Shown here: positions 35,897 through 48,212 of the stretch, in pieces | How the letters are laid out: every line of letters starts with the position of its first letter | How positions within the stretch are numbered: position 1 is the first letter of the stretch | Assembly: GCA_028023455.1 (NCBI GenBank) | Contig: JAQFVV010006427.1 | Location: 1,116,001 to 1,180,000 of the forward strand | Direction: 5' to 3' | Source: Epiperipatus broadwayi | Taxonomy: Eukaryota; Onychophora; Udeonychophora; Euonychophora; Peripatidae | DNA length: 64,000 nucleotides | Position numbers and translations under genes: made by a program | Notes under the pieces: generated by a model | Seen by the model: the letters and a program-made list of their open reading frames with translations, nothing else | What the model was told of the DNA's origin: nothing | Database searches by the model: none

Positions 35897-36491
35897 TAAT
35901 CCATATAAAAAGAATATAAAAATACTTCTTTATGTTGTTATTTTAAAATATACAAAGTTTATTATAAGATATATAAAATATCTATATATACAACAAAAAA
36001 CATGAAAATAACAAATTTTCAATAAAAAAGCTTTTTTCGATACATATAATTTGTATACTTTTCAATATGTCTACTCACGATTACCGTAAAACATACATAT
36101 AGCGACATCTATTTATAATACAACCAACAAAAAACAATTATTATCATCAATTATTTCATGAATACATACAATACAATACAAAAAATAAAAAATATAAAAT
36201 ATATTCCTTCATTAATTATAGTATCACAAACCATACATTTTGTTAAATATTTTAAATGATTCAATTTATAAAACAACAATTCCAGATATAAACACATCAA
36301 TCCCGATAATAATTCATAGATACGCCATAACGTAATTTAATCGCAGTTACAATATAAGCAAGATCGTAAATTTAAAAACATATATAATCCATATAAAAAG
36401 AATATAAAAATACTTCTTTATGTTGTTATTTTAAAATATAAAAAGTTTATTATAAGATATATAAAATATCTATATATACAACAAAAAACAT
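35897..36491. repeat. Two near-identical 107-bp direct repeats 488 bp apart
   Basis: Copies at 35897-36003 and 36385-36491 both start taatccatataaaaagaat and end acaaaaaacat, and differ at one base (tacaaag versus taaaaag). The 381 bp between is AT-rich with no frame. Near identity implies a recent event. It could be a very short terminal-repeat element or a local tandem duplication whose unit is 488 bp. The repeat ends are not TG...CA, which argues against a standard LTR. Confidence 0.85.
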
Positions 36492-39148
36492 CTTTAATTG
36501 TTTATAAATAAAAAAAGACGGATCCAAGTGTCTAAGCACAATACAAACAGTATTGTGTCAGTAGTACACTTAATAAATTTAAAAGGTAATGGAAATTATC
36601 ATGGAGAAGTGACTACTAAAGAGCTATGATTTTATTTCATTTATTTTATAAAAATTAAACAAACTCACTATCAATGTAACATAAATGCGTTAAAAAAATT
36701 TTATGGATTTTTTGTAAAATTCTAAAAATATAATGGCAATATCATAATACCAATCAATATATACTTCATCATACTAAATGTAACAATATGAATGATAATA
36801 ATGTAAAATAATCATATTATTTGGATAAGTAAATCAAATGAACAATACAAGACTTTCTAATAAATATTTTATGATGAACTTGACTATGATTTTCATGATA
36901 GAAGTGTATCCTCATTATGCTATAAAAACTATTCAAATGTGCTTTAAAGAATTGAAATATTAATTACTTTCAATGGGGCAATAAGCTTGAGAACAGAACA
37001 ACATGGAATTTACAATTAAATAAGTTGCTAAAATCTTTCAGAATGAAAAGTTTGCTATAGAAGAAATTAAAAGATAGCATTATAAAATGTTAAGTAATGA
37101 GAAAAATAAATCAACATTTTTTATATTTAAATATATTTGTGGTTCATGGATTGGTTTTGTAATCATAAAAGTCACTTTTAAAATATTATTATTTTTATTT
37201 TTCTTGGAATTGGAATAACAAATGCTGAAGCTAGTATACAAGAGTGATGTTTTATTCTCCCTTTATTGCTTAGTTGTCATGGCTACTAGTCTTCTTATTT
37301 CTTATTTGGGATTAGTTTAATCTACTGATCAATGTATCATTATTATATATACTATAAATAATAATTAACAACAAAAAACTGAAATTAACTATTAATTTAA
37401 ATAATAAAGTAATTCATCTTGATTTTTTATTCTATGTTTAATTATTCTTTTAAACGTTACTAAATATAGGCTTAAATACACTACAAAAATAATTATTTTT
37501 ACAATAATAATTTAGAAAAACTAGTAATAGTAAAATATACTTTACAATGTAACCAATTTGTAAAGATTGTTATATTTTCTCATGGAATTTAATAATTTTT
37601 TAAATGATAAATCTTTGAATCTTTAATTACAACAAAACATATAAAATTGTTTAATTACAGATAATAATATTTATATAAGTTCAATTAATTTATTATTAAA
37701 TCAATTTTATGTTTATAAAGAAAAAGCATTTTCATTGATAAGAGAAAAAAATATAGAAGTTTTCAATATTTAAAATATTTTTTAATCTAAAACTTAGTTT
37801 TTGAACATTTTATTAGATTTTCGTTTTCTTTCAATAAGATGTTTAAAGTTCTTTGTTATAAATATCTGAATTCACAACTCGGAAATAAAAACAACAACAA
37901 CAACAACTAGATATTCAATTCTTTTTTACATGCCCAATATTATAAAATATTTTTTGTTTGATAATTATTAAAGTTTACATCTTGCAAGATAGAAGGGAAA
38001 GAACGAAGAAAAGATATCCGTTTTATTCTGTTTGTTATAATCTTTAAAAATATATAACAAACTTGATTATTTGTTTATTTTAAAATATATATACACACAC
38101 ATGTATAAACACTTTTTCAAGTGTTTTAGTTTTTTATCACTGCTTTACCTCACCTCAAAACTACCATATCACAAATATCCACAACACAAAAAAAATAAAC
38201 CACCCTCTCCCACAAATGCATTTATTTTGGAATCATTTCAATTTTCGAATATGGTAAACATAAACACATGGAATAACTTAATTTTATGAATATAATTTTT
38301 AGATATATTTAAAACTTCCGTTTCACCAGCATTCCTAAAATATATGAACAAAGACATTGGATAAAAACAAATATATATATACACATACAATTTTATCAAC
38401 AATGTTTGTTTTTTTTTTAAATATAAAAATTGTTTATTGTCTTAAGGTATTTGGTAATGGATCTTTCTGTTTATCAGTAAGATTATATAGACATTCTATT
38501 GATAAACTATTGATTATTGATCAATGATTTGTCAATGGGATGAATAGAAATAATTATCACAAGTATCACTATGAGAGTAATACCTAAGGTTTTGTATTGA
38601 AACTATTTGTTTTTAGATATATTATTTTAATGAGTATATTTACATGATATATCATTAGTACAACTTAGTATTAGTTTGCATTGATATGCCTTCTATTTTA
38701 AATAGTTTAATCTTTTGCTTTATTATACAGATTTCATTTATATTATCAGTTCTTATTAAAATTCTATTATTGGAAATCAGTGCCACTTTTAATTATAAGT
38801 ATCTTTCTGTAGTAATAAGGAAGTAGCATTATATTTGACAATTATGAGCATAGAACAGCTTACTTTGTAATTGAAACTATTATTATACTCATGGACCAGG
38901 TCCATGTCTTTGCTTTATTAAGGTTATCTGCATGGTTGGCTGCTGTGATAAGATGGCAGTCTTATGTCAAGATTTACAAATTATGACCCAACTCTGTCAT
39001 TTACAATCATCAAACTTCTTAAGAATTTTTGAGCAATAAATCATTTAATTATTATTATACTTAAGACTTTTTATTTTTTTTTACAAATACACTCTTCTTT
39101 TTTATTTTTTTAAATCTAATAAATAAAGATAAAAACTTTTTTTTATGT
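36492..39148. other. AT-rich stretch, nothing recognised
   Basis: No RNA gene, shared repeat or domain. The plus-strand frame at 38071-38289 is Phe/Tyr/His-rich, starts in an AT/AC run and has no motif. Confidence 0.55.
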
Positions 39149-39391
39149 ATTAAATGCTTTAATTCACCATATACTAAAAAGCAAAAAATAATTATTTCTA
39201 CAACCCACAATTGGAGTTTTTAAATTTAATTGAAATAAAAGTATATGGGGTGTTCTAAAATTAGGGTTTGATCTTAATTAATTTCTGGACACCCTCTCGA
39301 CTTTTATTTTAAGTTAAATCTAAAAACTCCAATTATAGTTGAAGAAAAAAATATCTTTTTGCTTTTTAGCATGGTAAATAAAAGCATTTAA
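39149..39391. mobile_element. 243-bp palindromic MITE-like element
   Basis: The ends are ttaaatgctttaattcacca and the inverse near gtaaataaaagcatttaa. Inner matches include ctaaaaagcaaaaa with ttttgctttttag and attggagttttta with taaaaactccaat. The centre also pairs: ggggtgttctaaaattag with ttaatttctggacaccct near 39248-39297. The ggtgt...cacc motif at the core recalls Tc1/mariner-type ends, but I cannot assign a family. It abuts a Penelope-like element directly. Confidence 0.7.
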
Positions 39392-39600
39392 TATATATAT
39401 AAAAGACATATTTTGTGGGTTCATTGTGTTAAAAAAATGTTAAATATTGATATTCCGATGTTTTGACTTGGTCACACAAATCAACCACTGGGTGATAAAA
39501 GGTAGAAAGACGGTTGTAGAGGTGCTACAATCACTGATTTAAATAAACGTTAAAGTTCCACTAATAGCGAAAATGTTAAATTTAAGAATGTTTTTTTAAA
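39392..39600. repeat. Left terminal repeat of truncated Penelope-like element (inverted partner at 40125-40325)
   Basis: Holds ttttgtgggttcatt, gttttgacttggtcac, accactgggtgata and cactgatttaaataaacgtt. The reverse complement of the same order occurs at 40125-40325, so the coding piece is bracketed by inverted copies of about 200 bp. Terminal repeats in direct or inverted arrangement are a known feature of Penelope-like elements. Confidence 0.75.
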
Positions 39601-39625
39601 AATCTTTTCAAATAGGAGGAAGTTT

Positions 39626-40120
39626 TCATGTATCATCTCGCTTATTGATACAATCTGGCCTTTTAAGTATCTCAATGACTTCTCTAATTTTGCACTGGTA
39701 GAGATTATCACATCTGGATATGATCCTGGTATTAGAAAAAGCAATTTTATGACCTGAATCTATAGTATGAAGTGAGAGTGCTGATGATGATGAGTATTGT
39801 TTAACTGCATTAGCATGCTCATCTCTCCTAACACTGATGTGATGATTACTCTTACCTATGTAAGAAGCTTTACAATTTTTACATGAGGTTTTATAAACAC
39901 TATGAGATTCAAGATGGATTGAATCCTTAGGCTTGGTTATTATATCACTGATCTTTTGTTGAGTAGAAAATGCTGTATCTATATTATAGCATTTTAATAT
40001 ATGGCCAATAATGTCTGTAGTTCCTTTTACATATGGAACACAAATCCTAATAGCTGATTTATCATCTTTTTGTTTTCTATTTTGTCCATTTTGGGCTTGA
40101 AATAAGGCTTTTTTTATAAT
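39626..40120 (-). pseudogene. Penelope-like element C terminus: RT thumb/linker plus GIY-YIG endonuclease, uninterrupted
   Basis: The minus strand reads 164 codons from 40120 to a TGA at 39628-39626 without a stop. There is no Met, so the copy is 5'-truncated and not a complete gene. Residues 27-66 (RICVPYVKGTTDIIGHIL to ITKPKD) match the linker after the reverse transcriptase of Penelope-like elements. Residues 74-125 form a GIY-YIG domain. They include SVY in place of GIY, CKNC at 80-83, YIG at 87-89, RRDEH at 98-102 and GH at 123-124. The Cys-Cys-His pattern matches the CCHH finger known in Penelope endonucleases. The domain would nick target DNA for insertion. An intact frame in a truncated copy suggests a fairly recent insertion. 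Confidence 0.85.
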
Positions 40121-40124
40121 TTAA

Positions 40125-40325
40125 AAAAAAAAAAAACATTTAAATTTAACATTTTTGCTATTGGTGGAACTTTAATGTTTATTCAAATCAGTGATTGTAG
40201 TGCCTCTACAACATCTACCTTTTATCACCCAGTGGATGACTTGTGTGTCCAAGTCAAAATGTCAGAATATCAATATTTAATTTTTTTTAACACAGATGAA
40301 CCTGCAAAATATGTCTTTTATATAT
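40125..40325. repeat. Right terminal repeat of truncated Penelope-like element
   Basis: Reverse complement of 39392-39600, running from tttaaatttaacattttt through cacccagtggatgac and aacctgcaaaatatgtc. A run of 14 A (40122-40136) lies between the coding piece and this repeat. Confidence 0.75.
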
Positions 40326-41260
40326 GCAACCTGTGAAAATCTTTGTTTCAATATATATATATTCATTTTTAACTCTTTAGTATTGGCATAGTAAATAAAA
40401 ATACAAAACTATTTTGTACTTTAAGTTGACTTGATACTTATAGTTGATATATACTGTACTGCTATTCTCTCTCTTTTCCATTGCTGAGTCACAGAATGGA
40501 AAGAAGCCATCAATGGAGAACCAGAAAACCAACTGATTGGAAAATACACACAAATGAAAACCTAGGTAAAGATATTTTATTACTGTCTATAGACATTTTA
40601 TATTTAAATGAATGAACTTTAATTAATGAAGGACTATCATAATTTAGCCTGAGTAATTACTTATATGATTTTATATGTAAATTTCAATATTATTGTGGTA
40701 TATTAGATATATGTGTGTTTGATTAAATATTAATGTTTGCCTTAATTGTTATTTTGTCTATTTTCTCTTTCTCTCATATCACTGCCTCACCTGTAAGTCA
40801 TTATAAAGTTATTGTATATGTTAAGTAAATATGCTGGACCCTGAGACAGAGTATGAGCTAGTCATGGGATACTTCAAATGCTGGATTATAGGCCCACCAT
40901 CCAGGCATATTAATTACTTGATGTAATTAGCTGGCATCTGAGGTTTACCTCTGAACAAATAAAATGCTTTGTATGGTAGGGGTTTGAATTTAGCAGTTGA
41001 GGTGGGTCATGGTCTGAAATGTGATCATATTATGCTTTGCATAGCTTGGTCTGACTGTGAATATCGTTGATAGCTCTGTTATGGATGATATTCTCCCCTC
41101 TGCTTGAAGGGCTGGTTCATTCACATAATGTTGAAAACATATAATTTAAAATTATGTTAAAATGGATTTAAACCCAATGAAACAGTATCTTTTAAACAGA
41201 CCCGGTTCGATACATATTATTTAAATACAAGTATATTGTCTACACAGAACTTAATATAAT
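40326..41260. other. AT-rich stretch, nothing recognised
   Basis: Somewhat less AT-biased at 40840-41110, but no conserved frame, RNA gene or repeat was recognised. Confidence 0.5.
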
Positions 41261-41849
41261 TAGAAGGATTTGAACTCAGACTTTCAAACTCCTAATAGCT
41301 ATCCACTCCATCTTCTATGACTAATACACATGACCACATACATGTGAAAAAAATAAATGACATATTTTATGTTGAACCACCACTCATAAGTTGGTTCAGA
41401 TCATTATCTTCTACACACACATATAGTAAGATAGAAAATCTTTAATTTCAATAGACAAGCAACTCTTCAGATATCTGTATCATTGAAAATCTGATGATGG
41501 AATACTTCAATCTTCCATTGATGCCAATATTATTGTCATACCCAGGTTGACTTTTGAGTGTTCCATCATCAGATTTTTAATGATATGAGTGTCTAAAGAG
41601 TTGGAGGATGGAGAAGATTGAGCCTGCTCATTAAAGTTTGAAGATTTGCTATCTTAATATAAACTGAGCATGAATTATATATGTGTGGGAGATGATGATT
41701 TGGACCAAATGATGTGTGTTGCTTCAGCATCAAATATGCATATTTGAAATCATTTATTTTTTTCACATTATATAGTCATGTGTATTGGTTGTAAAAGATG
41801 GAATGGATAGCTTTTGGGAGCTTGAAAGTCTGAGTTTAAATCCTTTCTA
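41261..41849. mobile_element. 589-bp foldback element
   Basis: The left arm (41261-41510) and right arm (41548-41849) are reverse complements. Outer ends are agaaggatttgaactcagac and tctgagtttaaatcctttct. Inner anchors are aaatctgatgatggaatac and gtgttccatcatcagatttt. The right arm relates to 23085-23381. Both outer ends read outward as a B-box-like motif (gagttcaaatcc, gagtttaaatcc), suggesting a tRNA-derived unit duplicated in inverted orientation. No coding content. Confidence 0.75.
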
Positions 41850-42601
41850 AATATGTATTTATATATATCACTAGATATTTTTGATATATGGCAATATGAA
41901 TACGCCTTATGTATATATTATAATTAGTACATGCACTTAATATATATGTTTTATAATAAATCATTAAGTGACTAAATATATGAAAATATTCTTTTAAGTG
42001 AAGAGTGCTTGATGTTTTTGCTTTTGATTGAAATTTGTTTTTTTTTATATAATAAAAATGCTTACCAAAACTATATTGTAAATTAACTTCACTTAATTTG
42101 TATAATTTTGTTTTAAATCATTTTCACACTTATAGTTTACACATATCATCCTATATTTCTGCAATAAGTTAATATGTATGCTTTTTATGTATATATCATA
42201 TTTTATATATATATTATAATGATCCAAAAGAAAGTGAAGATCGAATCTTACTGTAATCTGCACTACAAGGGTGCCTTCTAGGCATTTGAACCTAGACAAA
42301 ATTATAAAGTAGGCAAATACGTGCTGTTAAGATCCCACTTTATTTTATATTTAGTCCGTTAGCCCATTGTCACTAGCTCAGTGGAGACACAGAGATAATA
42401 ATATATATCTTTAATTTATATCTTAAATATAAAAAAATAAAAGCCACTGCCAGTAATTAACACCCAAACAATATTTATTTACGCACATATATAATCATTT
42501 TAAATTTGAGGAATAACATTTATTATTTAGATTTTAATATTAATTTTTAATTTAAATTATTATTTTAAGATTTTAAATTATCCACACAGATGAAATTTAT
42601 A
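41850..42601. other. AT-rich stretch with isolated tRNA-like motifs
   Basis: The minus strand near 42298-42260 reads gtctaggttcaaatgcctag followed by ggcaccc. The same phrase appears on plus at 47391-47425 (gtctaggttcac, ggcaccc), so a small dispersed repeat with a B-box-like core is possible. ctagctcagtgg at 42373-42384 looks like a box A, but no box B lies downstream at tRNA spacing. No tRNA gene is called. Confidence 0.35.
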
Positions 42602-43650
42602 CCTATTTTAAGATTGTCAAGTATAAATGAATTTAATATTTTTTATTAAGATCGTCGAGTATGAATAGACTACATAGATTTGCATTTGAAAAAAAAATAT
42701 TTTATCCCTTATTTAACCTTAGACCAAAAATTCGCAGTCAAACCAGCATCAATCCATCTGATACATTGATGTATTCAATGTAGCATAAAAATACAACAGC
42801 ACTAATATACTATACTGTCTGGAATGTACATCTGAACAGTATAGTTAGAGAAGACATTGACGATTGTCCAATACAGGAATGTTACATCTGTATGGCAAGA
42901 AAAACAATAAAATAAAAACTCCATAGGAAGGGACTGTGGTCCTTTTTGCTGACTTACAATCCCATCCATAGGCAAAAGGGGTTGTGCGGTGTATACAGTG
43001 ATTCTGCACGTAGCAAACCTCATACTACATCTACTAATTACACCGATATATCCAATCCATTGACCCAATCTAACTACAAAACAAATAACCTAAGATTACC
43101 CTTCCCTAATTAATTAATATAACTTTACAAATCTATATAGCCATTCATGCCCAACTTAAATTTGACTTTTATATAAATTCACACAGATGAATTTTATAAA
43201 AGTTTGTTGTTTAATGTTGAGCATAGATCGACTACACAGATTACATGCTCAAAAACATTTCAACATAAACATACATGATCAAAATATAAAGTTACTGATG
43301 TAATTATAGAGGGAATTCACTAGAAACCCAATGGCATTCATCATAAGATGCAGCATTGACACCAATAACTAACAAGACATCCGAATAAATACATTTTAGA
43401 TATTCAATGTAAGATATCATTATTTACCGAATGTCTATATATTTTAACCACATATGAAAACAAAAATGCAATTAAACATGAACGAATCTATGCAAGCGTC
43501 CATGCTCAACTTAAATTTAATGCATTTAAAATTTAATCAATAAATATTAATACAAATAATAAAAAAAAAATAATAAAATGAAATGATTTTTTTTAGCAAA
43601 CAAATATACATAATTTAAACATTAATTGTCAATTTGAAAATCAGATAAGA
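42602..43650. mobile_element. Diverged, rearranged relative of the 3.3-kb palindromic element
   Basis: 42640-43170 matches 15320-15790 (gtatgaatagactacatag, gcagtcaaaccagcatcaat, ccaatccattgacccaatct). 43340-43520 matches 15120-15310 (ccgaataaatacattttaga, gaatgtctatatatttt, gcaagcgtc). A weaker match to 15830-15890 follows at 43555-43600. The order here is B-A-C, whereas in the palindrome it is A-B-C, so the internal blocks are permuted or belong to a repeating unit. The terminal TGTAACGAG tips are absent. The copy is much more diverged and clearly older. Confidence 0.7.
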
Positions 43651-44440
43651 GTTCATTTTTAATTTTAGGTTAGCTGAATCTTAAAAGTTTGAATGAAAGT
43701 TCTTAATTATTTTTAAATTTTTAAATTGTTCAGTTCAATAGCTTAAAGTAGAAGAGTCACGATTCTTGGTGAAAATTCCCATGATGTCCCCATTGGAAGA
43801 CCAGTCTGATGTTATGGAGGTGAACTTAGCTGGTTTCATTTCGGAATCACAGTCATTTCATTTTTTTAAAATAGAGAGAAAGGGTGATATTTGCATCCTA
43901 TCACACCTCTCAAAAACAATCAAGCTGCAACTGTCTAAAACTGTTTTAATTTGAATTGTTTTCCTTTTATAATGATCCTATGGATTCCACGAACAAAATG
44001 TCACTAATCCTCTGGTGTTTCAATTACGGTCCGTGCTGACATTTCTGTTGTTTGCATTGGTCAAGCTAATTCTTTTTATTCTCTTATCTATCTTATCCTC
44101 TGACTTTTTAATTATATAAGAACCCTAAGGGCTAGTTTGGTTTTCGATAATTCATAAACAATCATTTCCATTTACAAAATATATAAATCTTTTTACAAAA
44201 TATTTTATCTTTACATCTTGTACTTTTTTTATACAAAAAAAATACGTTCAAACACTTTTTTTTTTATTTATTAAAAAAAAAATAAATAATTTTTAAAGTT
44301 TTGCATCTGTGGGAATATATATATATGTATACACATTTAACAACTCTTTAATTTTTTTAGCTTTTATTTCCGAACTTATTTTTATTTGCGAATTAAAATT
44401 TTTTATTTTAAATTAATGTAATGGCATATTTATATATTGT
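43651..44440. other. Stretch with a GC-richer patch, unassigned
   Basis: 43740-44060 is less AT-biased than its surroundings. Plus-strand frame 43766-43954 (62 codons) has no recognised motif, and the minus strand carries ttataaaagg near 43967. I cannot assign it. A retroelement fragment is the most likely source. Confidence 0.35.
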
Positions 44441-44441
44441 T

Positions 44442-44443
<2 letters not shown>

Positions 44444-44482
<39 letters not shown>
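44444..44482. repeat. (TA)n microsatellite
   Basis: An uninterrupted TA run of about 39 bp, framed by the inverted pair tggcatat/attgttacaatat and atattgtgcca, which makes the whole locus palindromic. Confidence 0.9.
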
Positions 44483-44485
<3 letters not shown>

Positions 44486-47400
44486 GCCATTACAATTTAG
44501 TCATTAGCTAAATTTGTAGTAATGTGCATGAAAGAAAATGTGGAACAAAATCATCATCACATTTTTATATAGCAAAGGCAGCTGTAGGGCATCCAAATTT
44601 AAACCCTACAAGATTAAGTCCAGAAAAACAGATGGAAAGAGTGGGGAGACAACAGTTATATTCTTTAGTTGTTTACACACATTCAGTTATTCAATAATCA
44701 ATTTGTTAAATAGAGTTACAAAACATATATAGGCAATGTGTGTTAACAAAGCTAGTTAGTCATTTGTATGTATTAAATATTAACTTTCTTTAAAACTAAC
44801 CTATACTTGATCGATTCTAATATCTTATTCTGTTTCTATTTTACTTCTTCTATAATTGTAATTTGAATTGAAAAAGTTACAGATTTAATTTTAAATATTT
44901 GGGTTATAATTTCTAAACTAGCATTCATATTATTTTAATGGACAGTTTATGAATGATTTGAAATGATAAAGTATATGTGTACATTACATACATAAATTTA
45001 CATTTATTATATATTGAAAAAGAAGAAGGGTTAAATCTGTCAAATTATTTTTTTATTCAACAATTTTGTTTTTATAAATGATTGTTTGTCATTTTGGAGT
45101 TTAAGCTTGGTGAGAACTCTAATTTTGAAATTGTCTCATCCTAAGATCAAAAAAAAAGAAGTCCCATTTTTAGATGTTACAGATATATGTGAGGAAAAAG
45201 GGATTAAGACTATTTTTTTTTCTTCAAGACAAAAGTTTGTCTGAAACCAGGTGTGTGATTTTTTTTTAATGTTCCTAAAAAAGATTGCATTCTCCAGCTA
45301 AAAACGAATTGGTCAAAAATAGAAATAAAAAATCGGATATAAAAGCAGTCTGAAAATCAGTTGACTGGGAGAGCAGACTTTTAAAAATATTGAAGAAAAA
45401 AGACAAGCATTTCAACTCTACAAAAATTCCCAATTTCAAGTCATTTTTTTATATATTGAATTTTTGGAGGTTAAAGATATAAGAATGGTGGAGTAGAAAA
45501 TTTTTATATATGTCTCATCTTTTACCTGACCATCAGCCTGCAGATCATATAGGAAAGAAAAAGCCTTGTCTGAATTAAAAAGAAAATATTCTACACTTTC
45601 AACTGGCTGAGAGAGATAAGATGTTTTAAATAGAAAGAGAAAAACATTCACCTGCATTCGAAGTAGATCAGAAAAATGATTTAATCTACTGATAAATATT
45701 AATCATCAAGTCCAATTAATTGTTCTAGTGATTAAGTTTAAACCTAGGAAAAATTATAAATGTGAAGACAACTGCTATATTTCATCCACTATGAGAATCA
45801 TGCTGAACAGGAAAAATTTAAAATATAAGGATTTCTAAATAGTCCACTAAAGCAAATAACTGTATTAGAATCATCATCATCAAATAGTTATACACCTCAA
45901 GAAAGAGGTAGTTCCAAAGAAAACGAAAATTGTTGCTGCAAAGATATAAATATTTAACAGGACAAGTTTGAACCCTTGGAAGTTCACCACAAAACAAAAG
46001 ATCGGTAATATGACTTTTTATATCTATTTTCTTTATGATATCAGAGTCTTAATAAAATTTTAGCAATAAAGTTGTATATTTTCGTTTGTTATCTCAGAAC
46101 TTTTAAAGACAATTCAGATCGATTAAAACCAAGAATTTCTTACTAATGATAACCTTAAACTTCATTAATGATTTTGTATGTACCAAAATTATGATTGTTT
46201 ATTGATTTACAGTTATGAAATATAATTAATGTGTATAATATTTTTTTTTGTATTATTATTTTGGTTTTAAATAATATTTTGGTTTTTACGGGGATAAACA
46301 TGCACATACATAATAATACTTGTTGCATATATGTAGTTTTGTGTGAATGTAAAATATTAGGCAGTATTAGAAATATTAGATTATTGTGTTTTAAGTTAAA
46401 GTATAGCATTTCATAGCTTAGAAGGGAGAGGGAGAAAAAGGTACTTTAAAACTTGTTTCTAACAAAGTTGCTCTTTCCAATTTTACTAACATTTATTTTT
46501 ATTCATTCTGCTTTACATGTTAGATTTCTAAAGTTATGTGTGCTAAAAAAGAAAAAAAAATGTGTATTTTTTTTAGATGACATGTTTTTCTTGTGGAGTG
46601 AAAATCTTGGTCAATTTGACATCCAATTTAATATATGCATTATACCATTTACGAGAAAGGGGGAAGAATTTAAAATTAATAGTATGATTTCAAATCGTCT
46701 CAATTATGATTATTATTGTTATTATCCATATAAATTTTCATGTATGTCTAGAAATTTTTATGTATATGTTAGAAATGCAGTAATAAATATTAGTTTATTT
46801 TAGTAAATGAGGCGTATATATTTCATTAAGAGTAGTCTTTATTAAGTATGATCATTCATCATCAAGGTGATATTAGCTATTTAAGTTCCAATTACATATA
46901 CTAAGATTAGCCACTAATTATTAATTTCTGAAACTAAATTTTATGATTAGGCTTAGTCCTAAAGCTGTGGTATTGTCATCATCATCATTATCACATTTTA
47001 TTTAATGTGATAGATAAATGCTTAAAGGCCATAAATAAATAGTAATTTTATGGTATTTAGTTGACATTTGTGAATAATTGTAATAACAGCCATACCATCA
47101 TCTATTTCATGCAAGGATGAGTGAATTGCCATCCTAAATTAATAATAATAATCTGAGCTAGTAAAACTTATAAAAAAGATATTGAAACCATTTATTATGT
47201 TAAGATCTGGGAAATGATTTCTGTATGAGAAATTTATATACTCCATTTTAGTTTTAAAATGTTTTATGTTTACCTAAATTTATTGCATACAATGATATGG
47301 GTCTAAAAGCAAAATCCTCTATTTTTATTAGAAATAAAGTACCAAGAGGGGATTCAAACCTGGTACATGTGAAAAGGTTATAAGATATAACTGTGTCTAG

Positions 47401-48169
47401 GTTCACATAATCTAGTGGCACCCTGCTAGACCATATTCACTTGTTATTTACTTAAATATGCACTTGACATCCAACCAAGAGATAAGAGTGAGTAAAATCT
47501 ACTGTTGGATATATTGAGAGAAATTTGATTGAGTTACCAGTGTACTTACTCACTTCATTTCCATATACCTGAGTTATGATAGTTTGTTCTTAATAATTTG
47601 TTTATCATTTCTACTTGTTTATTGATGATACAATTCCTGCCTAACCAGGGTTTGAAATAGGACAGACACCTTAAATGACTAGTCTACAGGCATTATTGTT
47701 TATAATTATTGATATTGTGATATCTTTGGAAATCTAATTATAGAAATATGTTTAATTTATTCCTACTCATCATTTTAATATTTATTTACTATTATAGCTA
47801 CTATCCAGGAGTATATTTCATTCAATCCAATGATGTTTTAATATGTTTGTTCAATAGCTTATAGACTACTCAGATATGGTAATATTTATATTTGAATTTT
47901 TTTGAGCAAGTATTTAATTTATATTTGAATCTTTTCATAATTTATTAGGTTACAATGATTGATGAATATAAGCCACCAGGCTTAAAATGATAATTAATAT
48001 TTTGATCATGGATAAATTTGGTCTGTTTATTTAAGTTCTGATCCAAGTTAATTTAAGTTACAAATTATTTTTTTGTTTATTGAGTTATAATATTTGAATT
48101 TTTGGATATTTTAATATATTTGGATCTTTTGTCTCATAATTATGTTACAATGGACATAATTATGTTACA
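44483..48169. other. AT-rich stretch, no gene recognised
   Basis: Contains chance frames (for example plus 46453-46803, which opens at TTG and is Phe/Lys/Tyr-rich with an all-Lys run) and no shared long repeat. At 47343-47440 ggggattcaaacctgg reads on minus as a B-box-like ggtttgaatcccc, with tagcagggtgcc about 69 bases earlier. This is a weak, unconfirmed candidate for a degenerate tRNA-derived repeat. Confidence 0.45.
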
Positions 48170-48212
48170 ATATATATATATATATTTTTAGTGTGTGTGT
48201 GTGTGTGTGTGT
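48170..48212. repeat. (TA)n/(TG)n microsatellite
   Basis: A short TA run, a 5-bp interruption (tttta) and a 22-bp GT run. Confidence 0.9.

Noticed and set aside
39550-39744. Minus-strand 64-codon frame near the 39-kb element
   Set aside because: It is an out-of-frame shadow. The Penelope-type protein is encoded in a different minus-strand frame covering 39626-40120.
42373-42384. Box A of a tRNA gene (ctagctcagtgg)
   Set aside because: No box B or cloverleaf-compatible sequence follows within tRNA distance.
46453-46803. A 116-codon plus-strand frame
   Set aside because: Starts at TTG, is dominated by Phe, Lys, Tyr and Ile, includes a poly-Lys run from an A tract, and has no counterpart or domain.
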